Shown here: positions 12,021-18,046 of the stretch, piece after piece
Numbering within the stretch: the stretch's first letter is position 1
Layout of the letters: every line of letters starts with the position of its first letter
Source of the DNA: RUG12395 sp045541735
GTDB lineage: Bacteria; Bacillota; Clostridia; Oscillospirales; CAG-272
DNA: 18,046 nt
Direction: 5' to 3'
Assembly (NCBI GenBank): GCA_045541735.1
Contig: JAZQJQ010000078.1
Location: 1-18,046 of the forward strand
Notes under the pieces: model-generated
What the model saw: the letters and a program-made list of their open reading frames with translations, nothing else
Databases searched by the model: none
Told to the model about the DNA's origin: nothing
Position numbers and translations under genes: made by a program

Positions 12021-15000
12021 TCACGGCAACGTGATCTTCGTCCATACCCACTCGCCGTTCTTGATCTCGCAAATGTTCTGGCAGAACTTAGTATGTCCCA
12101 CGGGTCTTCCTTCCGCGTTGAGCAGCTCCGCTTCCTCGGTCATCATTATGTAACTATCGGAACGGAGAGTGATAACGTATCTGCTGTTACATCTGGTAGA
12201 GTAATTATCACGCTTTGCGATGGCCTCAAGTCTTGCCTCGTAATAAAGCGCGGCTAACTCCTCAAGCGGCAGTCCGACATCATCGGAAACACCGCTTGTA
12301 TCCGACCAAAGCGAGAGATCTTCCTCGGGTGAGTTGGGATCTATTATCGGGAAGTCGGGAATTACGGTCGTTTCCTCGGGATCCTCGGTGATATCGACAC
12401 CGCCCGTGCCCGTCCAGACCTTACCGTCAGTATGGTAATCCGTCTTTACAGCAGACCATTTACCTCCGGCAAGAACGCACTCATACACATTGTTTTTCAG
12501 CAGCACACCCTGCGTTTCCCAAACGGATATGCGGACTCTTGAAGAAGATATCCACTCAAAATGCTCAGTTCTGGATATATCTGCGCGATAACCGCTGAGG
12601 CTGGAGCAGAGCTCGGTGCTGCGGCCGGTTGTGAGATCATAGACGTAATACTTTGCGGGGAGCTTGTTTACAGCATCGGAAACGAGATAGAGCACGTGTG
12701 CACCGTTTGCTGAGGCGCCCAGCATACGCGCGCCGTAGCAAGGATAGCTAGTACCCGTTTTCACCATTTCCGTTACTACACCGACAACGTTGGACAGTCC
12801 CTTGTCTCCGCCCAGCAAAGCAGAGCTTCCGTTAGCTATATCGATAGCGAGGATATCGTATATGCCGTTACGGTATACGGAAATGACCGCCCTGCCGTTA
12901 TACATATACATATCGCCAAACTCAAGCACGCTGTCCCCGTAATACTGCGCCTTAGGCTCGCGCACAACGGCATTGATACCGGCCGCGGGAACGGACGTAC
13001 TAAGCGGATAATATACTCTGTTGGTACCCTTTTCCACCGCGTACCACAAGGGTGCATACTTTGCACCGAGCAGCTCGATGGGATGAATATTTTCCGTGAC
13101 GGTGACACTGGTGGAAATACTTACCGCCGTAATACGGTAGTAATCGTTTACTGCCTCAACGGTATATTCCGCATTCATACGAGTTCCGTCGGGCGCTGCA
13201 AGCACCGTCTTAACGGTCAGCTTATTTCCGCTTTGCGAAAGCACCGTTCCGCCGACCTCTATGCTCCATCCGGAGAGCGGATTCGCATCGGGCACGTAAT
13301 AGAAATAACCCGTATCTCTGTCGTATCTGTCGTAACCCTCAAGACCGATATAAGCATTTTCGGGAAGCTTTTCTTTTTCTTCTTCCTTCTCGGTTATCGG
13401 CTCTGTTGTCTGAACGCCCGATACGGATTCCGTTTCGGCAGTTTCCGCATTTTCTGCGGTCCCATCAGCTTCCGACGTTACGTCTGCCGTTGCTTCTGCC
13501 GCAGCGTCTGACGTTACCGCCTCGGTCTCCTCGGGAACAACTATATCGGGCGCAGGATCGGTTATATAGCTGTCAAAATACTCCTCGGTAATGCCGAGAA
13601 GCTCCCACGCGAGCTTTTTGAGGGTATATATCTGTACCTTGTATTTTTTTACCTCGATAGGCTCAAGCACCTCTGGTGCCTCTGTCTCCGTCTCCGCGGA
13701 AGTTTCAGCCGAAGCCGTCGTATCATCCGCAATTACAACACCGACAGTGGTCGCATCTGTCGTTACAACGTCTGCAGTTTCCGTACCTGCTGTTTCCGCA
13801 TCTCCGGTTATCGCATCGGTAGTAACAGCGTCTGTTGTAACGGCATCCGTGCCGGTTACCGGTTCGGTTTCGGGCGGCTCGGGCATTATGTACTCGATGT
13901 GCTCTTCTCCGAGCTCTTTATCTGCGGCGTAATTGAGCAGATAATAGATGATATTTGACGAAGCAAAGGAATTTGCACCCTTTGCGGGTTTGAAGAAATA
14001 AGGCGCGGAATACTTTACAAGCTCCAATACTTCTTCATAATCCGGGTAATTATTGGGCACTTCAACTATGCTCTCGTGATCAAAGCTTCCGCCGGGAGTA
14101 GTCTTTTCGGGAAGCTCTACAGTATAAAGCGTTCCCCAGCCCTGAGTACCTATGATTATCTGTTTTTCAAGGCCGATCACCTCCGCGATATTCGGAACGG
14201 GGGTGGTATAGATGCACTCAAACGTATTTGCGCTGAATATCGATATACGGGAAGCGTCGTCTGCAGGGAAAAGTACGAAATGCGTTCCGTTTTTATTGAG
14301 CATTATACGGCTTTCGAAGAAGATATCTTCGTAATTATCAAAAAAGCCTTCCTTACGCTCGCCGCCGCGCACGTACATGCTCTCGAACCTATCAAGAGCA
14401 CCCAGTTCGGCACGCAGTATCTCAGTGTATTCTCCGTCCGCCATACGCATACACCAAAGGTGTGATGCGGTACATCCGATCGGGGTAAGACCGTTTTCGT
14501 AAATACTTACCGATTCTGCAGCCGTGCTGTAAGCACCGAATCCGACCGTACCGTTATTACTGTCTATGCGGAAGATAAGAGTGCTGTCCTTCGAGAAGCA
14601 GACAAGCTCTGCTTTTCTCGTTTCGTGGGCGTTTACGGATTCTGTCTGTGCCGAATAGATGACCGTGCTTCTTCCCGTTGAAAGATTTTCAATTATTACG
14701 TTCCCGCTTGCACCTTGTACGTATGCACAGTATTCACCGCAATCGGAATACAGCGCATCGGAGAACGTACGGGTTATAAGCTGTACCTTGGTATTCCCCG
14801 GTTCGCCCGTCACAGTATAGTATTTACCGTAAGCGGGGCACACGGTAAGTCCGCCGTCAGCCGCAAACACCTCGCACCTGTCCGGCTTATCGTAAAGTTT
14901 TTTCCAACCGCCCGCAAGACTGTTTTCCAAGTAATCGAAAAATCCGATGTGAAGAGCTCCCGATTTGTCGTTTGCAAAAACAGCGAGGTAATTTTCCTTA

Positions 15001-15797
15001 TAACGCACTACCCGCGAAACGGTATATCCGTCAGGCAGGTTATCGTAAAGCGAGAAGGAGCGGTTTACAAGTCCGTCGGAAAGCTTTATAACGTAGCCGT
15101 CCTCGTGGAATGTGATGCTTTCCGCCATTTTCAGAATGTATTCCCTTACCGCCTTGTCCCTAAACGCGGCAAAACCCGCAAATCTGCAGGCAAAAGGAAT
15201 AACGGACATGCCGTCAGCGGCAAGCAAGTAGCAGTATGCACTGTAAAGACCGCTTCCGTTTTGCTTTTCAAACGTATAGAAGACCGAAAGCGTTCTGCCG
15301 TCCTCCAGCGTGTGCTTTGCCGTATCCATAAGCGTAAAAGCACCGGCAATATCGGGACGGAGAGAGTTTAAGGCAGCTTCCGTGGTCTGCACGGCAAGGT
15401 ACTTGGAATTAAAGCTTATAACGTCCTCTGCCCAAATAAGGGAAAAGCCCGTTTTTTCCGCGATTTCGGTATTTTTTGCTTCAAATTCGCGGTATCCTCC
15501 GCCCATACCCTCGGGCACGCCCATGGTTATAAACACAGTTTCTCCCGAATCTGTATAAGGACCCGGAATATCTCCCTTTAAAAGAGCGGAGGTGAATACG
15601 GTATTGACAAGCGCCACCTCACCGCGGACGGGCGGCTCCGTCACGGGGGGGAGCGTTGTAACCGGCCTCTCCGTAGTGTCGTCAGGTCCGCCGAGAAGTC
15701 CGCAGGACGTACTGCCAAAAACTGTGATTAATGCAAGTAAAAGCGCGGTTACACGCGCTTTTACTACGTATTTGCTTATTTTTACTCTTTCAAGCAT
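12021..15797 (-). CDS. Very large surface protein, probable lipoprotein, with two Thr/Glu/Ala linkers
   Basis: The 1258-residue protein starts at ATG 15797, with AGGAGA 5 bases upstream. A basic N-terminus and hydrophobic core (ALLLALITVF) lead to STSC with Cys32; this is an imperfect lipobox, so lipidation is likely but not certain. A short Thr/Pro linker (TTERPVTTLPPVTEPPV) follows. Residues about 60-620 are beta-rich and probably propeller-like. Two long linkers of Thr, Glu, Ala and Val repeats (about 635-710 and 748-805) flank a short segment, and a second beta-rich region runs from 815 to about 1170. The last ~60 residues are a compact aromatic domain ending GEWVWTKITLP. No catalytic motif is recognised. 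It starts 21 bases after the ACT gene, so it is probably in the aromatic-acid operon. Confidence 0.75.
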   Translation of the reverse strand: MLERVKISKYVVKARVTALLLALITVFGSTSCGLLGGPDDTTERPVTTLPPVTEPPVRGEVALVNTVFTSALLKGDIPGPYTDSGETVFITMGVPEGMGGGYREFEAKNTEIAEKTGFSLIWAEDVISFNSKYLAVQTTEAALNSLRPDIAGAFTLMDTAKHTLEDGRTLSVFYTFEKQNGSGLYSAYCYLLAADGMSVIPFACRFAGFAAFRDKAVREYILKMAESITFHEDGYVIKLSDGLVNRSFSLYDNLPDGYTVSRVVRYKENYLAVFANDKSGALHIGFFDYLENSLAGGWKKLYDKPDRCEVFAADGGLTVCPAYGKYYTVTGEPGNTKVQLITRTFSDALYSDCGEYCAYVQGASGNVIIENLSTGRSTVIYSAQTESVNAHETRKAELVCFSKDSTLIFRIDSNNGTVGFGAYSTAAESVSIYENGLTPIGCTASHLWCMRMADGEYTEILRAELGALDRFESMYVRGGERKEGFFDNYEDIFFESRIMLNKNGTHFVLFPADDASRISIFSANTFECIYTTPVPNIAEVIGLEKQIIIGTQGWGTLYTVELPEKTTPGGSFDHESIVEVPNNYPDYEEVLELVKYSAPYFFKPAKGANSFASSNIIYYLLNYAADKELGEEHIEYIMPEPPETEPVTGTDAVTTDAVTTDAITGDAETAGTETADVVTTDATTVGVVIADDTTASAETSAETETEAPEVLEPIEVKKYKVQIYTLKKLAWELLGITEEYFDSYITDPAPDIVVPEETEAVTSDAAAEATADVTSEADGTAENAETAETESVSGVQTTEPITEKEEEKEKLPENAYIGLEGYDRYDRDTGYFYYVPDANPLSGWSIEVGGTVLSQSGNKLTVKTVLAAPDGTRMNAEYTVEAVNDYYRITAVSISTSVTVTENIHPIELLGAKYAPLWYAVEKGTNRVYYPLSTSVPAAGINAVVREPKAQYYGDSVLEFGDMYMYNGRAVISVYRNGIYDILAIDIANGSSALLGGDKGLSNVVGVVTEMVKTGTSYPCYGARMLGASANGAHVLYLVSDAVNKLPAKYYVYDLTTGRSTELCSSLSGYRADISRTEHFEWISSSRVRISVWETQGVLLKNNVYECVLAGGKWSAVKTDYHTDGKVWTGTGGVDITEDPEETTVIPDFPIIDPNSPEEDLSLWSDTSGVSDDVGLPLEELAALYYEARLEAIAKRDNYSTRCNSRYVITLRSDSYIMMTEEAELLNAEGRPVGHTKFCQNICEIKNGEWVWTKITLP

Positions 15798-15818
15798 AGC
15801 TTCTCCTACAAATGGGAC

Positions 15819-16250
15819 TTAAAGCTTGGAGATATCCTCCTCGGTTGCAAGGGTATATCCCTTATCAAGAAGTATCTTTTCCGCGGCGGCATTATCCTCC
15901 GCACGGATGACCAGATATGCGTGATTGCGGGAAACGGCAACGAATGCGTAAACGTACTCGATGTTAACGCCCGCATCGGATGCATCGCGGATGACCTTTG
16001 CCATACTGCCGGGCACGTCGGGCATCTCTACCGCTATTACCTTGGTAATGGAAACGAGGTGGCTGCCCGCCTCAAGCGCCGCCTTTGCCTTTGGAGCGTC
16101 GCTTACTATCATACGGAGAACTCCGAAATCGGAAGAATCTCCGATGGAAAGGGCACGGATATCAACACCTACGTTTGCAATTCGCTCTGTGATAGCCGCA
16201 AGCTTGCCACGGCTGTTTTCCACAAAAACGGAAATCTGACTGATAGCCAT
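15819..16250 (-). CDS. Double ACT-domain regulatory protein
   Basis: The 143-residue cytosolic protein consists of two ACT domains: residues about 1-70 (ISVFVENSRGKLAAITERIA) and about 71-143 (VIAVEMPDVPGSMAKVIRDA). The glycine/proline turn before each first helix is where amino acids bind in this fold. Such tandem-ACT proteins commonly lie next to phenylacetate-CoA ligase genes in anaerobes and archaea, and probably sense an amino acid, likely aromatic. AGGAGG lies 7 bases upstream of the ATG. It follows paaK by 50 bases and precedes the large surface protein by 21 bases. Confidence 0.9.
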   Translation of the reverse strand: MAISQISVFVENSRGKLAAITERIANVGVDIRALSIGDSSDFGVLRMIVSDAPKAKAALEAGSHLVSITKVIAVEMPDVPGSMAKVIRDASDAGVNIEYVYAFVAVSRNHAYLVIRAEDNAAAEKILLDKGYTLATEEDISKL

Positions 16251-16300
16251 AACATATCCTCCTATTTGTCGTAATTTATCGGGAAAAGGTTCCCTTTATA

Positions 16301-17605
16301 TTACTTTTTTCTGTTGTCTATCACGCGCTTTGCCTTGCCCTCGGAGCGCTCGATGCTGTTCGGTGCGCAAAGAATTACCTTTGCGGCAACTCCCAACAGA
16401 GATTTAAGTTCGTTTGCAAGCTCACTTTCGCGGCGCTTTATTTCCTTAACAACGTCGTCAAAATGCTGTTCGCCCATCTCCACCTTAACGGCAAGAGTGT
16501 CCATATTGTCCTTGGTATCGACAATGATCTGGTAGTTGGGCAGATAACCCATCTTTATGAGTACAGTCTCTATCTGAGAGGGGAATACGTTCACTCCGCG
16601 GATGATAAGCATGTCGTCCGTGCGTCCGCAAGGCTTGGACATACGCACAAAGGTTCGTCCGCAGCTGCATTTTTCATACTTAACTGAGCCGATGTCACGG
16701 GTGCGGTAACGCAGTATGGGGAATGCCTCTTTGGTTATGCAGGAGAACACGATCTCGCCCTGCTCGCCCTCTGCTACGGGTTCACCCGTTTCGGGGTTGA
16801 TGACCTCGATAATGAAGTGGTCCTCGTTTACGTGCATTCCGTCGTGCGCGTGGCATCCGTATGCTACACCCGGGCCGATTATCTCGGTAAGTCCGTAAAT
16901 ATCGAATGCCTCAAGACCGAGGCGTTTTTCTATCTCCAGGCGCATCTCGTCAGTCCAAGGCTCTGCACCGAAGATACCCGCCTTTAGTTTGAAGTTTTCA
17001 AGCGGTATGCCCTGTTTTTCCGCAGTTTCGGCAAGATACATTGCATAACTGGGGGTACAGCAAAGAACGGTACTTCCGAAATCCTGCATTATAGTAAGCT
17101 GGCGCTGTGTATTACCGGAGGAAACGGGGACGGTCGTTGCACCGATACGCTGTGAGCCGCCGTGCATACCGAGGCCGCCCGTGAAAAGTCCGTAGCCGTA
17201 GGAAACGTGAACCACGGAATTTTCGTCAGCACCCGTTGCGGCAAGCTGACGCGCCGCGCAGTCGTCCCATATCTCAAGGTCGTTTTTGGTGTAACCGACA
17301 ACTATCTGCTTACCGGTAGTTCCGCTTGATGCGTGAAGTCTCACCACCTCTTTCAGCGGCACCGCGAAAAGTCCATATGGGTAAGTATCGCGCAGATCCT
17401 GCTTGCAGGTAAAGGGAAGCTTAACAATATCCTCGCGGCTTTTGATGTCCTCGGGCTTTACTCCTGCCTTGTCCATCATATCGCGGTAATAGGGTACGTT
17501 TTCGTAAACTCTTTTTACGGTAGATACAAGGCGCTCACTCTGCCATGCCTCTATCTGCTCCCGTGAAGCGGTTTCGATCTCCTTTTGCCAATAACGCTCT
17601 TCCAT
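16301..17605 (-). CDS. paaK: Phenylacetate-CoA ligase
   Basis: This 434-residue adenylate-forming enzyme activates phenylacetate or related arylacetates with ATP and CoA. Visible motifs are HASSGTTGK at about 91-99 (ATP P-loop), YGLTE at about 237-241, RYRTRD at about 299-304, and a C-terminal AMP-binding part with EGKAKRVIDNRKK. Length is normal for PaaK. The start is ATG at 17605, with AGAGGTG 6 bases upstream; a GTG three codons earlier lies inside that site. It follows iorB by 27 bases. That arrangement links oxidative decarboxylation of aryl pyruvates to arylacetyl-CoA chemistry. The physiological direction could be acyl-CoA cleavage for ATP rather than activation. Confidence 0.93.
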   Translation of the reverse strand: MEERYWQKEIETASREQIEAWQSERLVSTVKRVYENVPYYRDMMDKAGVKPEDIKSREDIVKLPFTCKQDLRDTYPYGLFAVPLKEVVRLHASSGTTGKQIVVGYTKNDLEIWDDCAARQLAATGADENSVVHVSYGYGLFTGGLGMHGGSQRIGATTVPVSSGNTQRQLTIMQDFGSTVLCCTPSYAMYLAETAEKQGIPLENFKLKAGIFGAEPWTDEMRLEIEKRLGLEAFDIYGLTEIIGPGVAYGCHAHDGMHVNEDHFIIEVINPETGEPVAEGEQGEIVFSCITKEAFPILRYRTRDIGSVKYEKCSCGRTFVRMSKPCGRTDDMLIIRGVNVFPSQIETVLIKMGYLPNYQIIVDTKDNMDTLAVKVEMGEQHFDDVVKEIKRRESELANELKSLLGVAAKVILCAPNSIERSEGKAKRVIDNRKK

Positions 17606-17632
17606 TTTTTTCACCTCTGTCGATTACAAAAA

Positions 17633-18046
17633 TTATTCAAGACCGTAGCCGAGGTTGAACGCCTTAACGTTTACATCGATAAACTGCGGTTTCACGCAGG
17701 CTTTAATTGCTTCTATCCACTTTTCGGCAGGAATGTCCGTCTCGCTTGCGAACTTGCCGAGCAAAACGATATTAACTGCTTTTGCAGTACCTGCCTCTGC
17801 GGCAAGGGATAGAGCATCGAACTCAAACACATCCGCTCCGTTTGCCTTTAATTTTTCAAGCACGTCGGAAGGATATTCGCACGCGCCTGTAATAACAGGC
17901 ATAGGATCTGTTTCGCGGTCATTGGTGATTATCTTACCGTCTTTTTTGAGGCAGGAAGCGTACCTTGCCGCTTCCAGCTTTTCAAATGAGAGGATGTAGT
18001 CTGCTTCTCCGTCTGTAACAACGGGAGAATATACCTTCTCGCCGTA
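17633..18046 (-). CDS. iorB: Indolepyruvate ferredoxin oxidoreductase, beta subunit, C-terminal part (cut by window edge)
   Basis: The frame is open to the window edge; the visible 137 residues begin YGEKVYSPVVTDGEADYIL and include LSFEKLEAARY, DGKIITNDRETDPMPVITG and a C-terminal NLGYGLE. This is the gamma/beta (POR_gamma-like) subunit of indolepyruvate ferredoxin oxidoreductase, which with IorA converts aryl pyruvates to aryl-acetyl-CoA and reduces ferredoxin. About the first 50-60 residues, and probably iorA upstream, lie outside the window. An internal ATG at 17902 is only a methionine in the conserved DPMPVITG motif and not the start. It heads the visible iorB-paaK-ACT operon. Confidence 0.92.
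   Translation of the reverse strand, partial: YGEKVYSPVVTDGEADYILSFEKLEAARYASCLKKDGKIITNDRETDPMPVITGACEYPSDVLEKLKANGADVFEFDALSLAAEAGTAKAVNIVLLGKFASETDIPAEKWIEAIKACVKPQFIDVNVKAFNLGYGLE

Noticed and set aside
13591..13932. A Ser/Val/Thr-rich open frame on the plus strand
   Set aside because: It is the antisense of the Thr/Ala/Glu linker of the large surface protein, whose repetitive codons keep other frames open.

Overview
The window looks like chromosomal DNA from an uncultured, probably gut-dwelling anaerobe of the Bacillota, class Clostridia. The evidence is Gram-positive style GGAGG ribosome binding sites, near-consensus sigma-A promoters, lipoproteins with Thr/Glu/Ala linkers, a BlaI/BlaR1-type pair, an ImmA/XRE pair, and an indolepyruvate oxidoreductase / phenylacetate-CoA ligase / ACT operon typical of anaerobes that ferment amino acids. 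No 16S rRNA or other marker is present, so this placement is inference.

Region 1 (1-1770) is accessory debris. It holds the C-terminal end of a RAYT (REP-associated Y1) transposase, several GAACCGTCCCCTGT-type REP-like repeats in both orientations, the severed C-terminal end of an RHS polymorphic toxin with a translationally overlapping small gene (probable immunity protein), and the C-terminal remnant of an IS110-family transposase that abuts a REP-like hairpin.

Region 2 (1718-3290) is a compact regulatory module. A leftward XRE regulator and ImmA/IrrE metallopeptidase lie opposite a rightward 68-aa zinc-ribbon protein. Two near-perfect sigma-A promoters face each other between them and are framed by two copies of a 12-bp operator-like repeat, which is the layout of a phage or ICE style switch.

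Region 3 (3259-8946) holds a 677-aa multidomain protein with five Cys-rich zinc-binding units, a Big-type Ig domain, a ricin-like beta-trefoil and an Rv2525c/DUF1906 glycoside-hydrolase-like domain. It converges on an Asp-box lipoprotein. A rightward operon follows, with an XhlA-like coiled-coil membrane protein, a phage-type holin, a short AspT/YidE-type transporter and an unrecognised protein. A 31-nt hairpin repeat is present upstream of both the 677-aa gene and the holin operon, which may tie them together.

Region 4 (8947-9547) holds leftward tRNA-Leu(UAA) and initiator tRNA-fMet genes behind a consensus promoter, two strong terminators, and an odd palindromic element that carries a copy of the 3' end of tRNA-fMet.

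Region 5 (9607-11990) is a BlaI repressor, an M56 peptidase without a sensor domain and an 8-TM membrane protein, with two dyad operators in the promoter.

Region 6 (12021-18046) is a leftward operon of iorB (partial), paaK, a double-ACT protein and a 1258-residue surface protein, ending at a bidirectional terminator. The housekeeping part is ordinary. The most unusual material is in regions 2 and 3 and in the tRNA-mimicking element of region 4.
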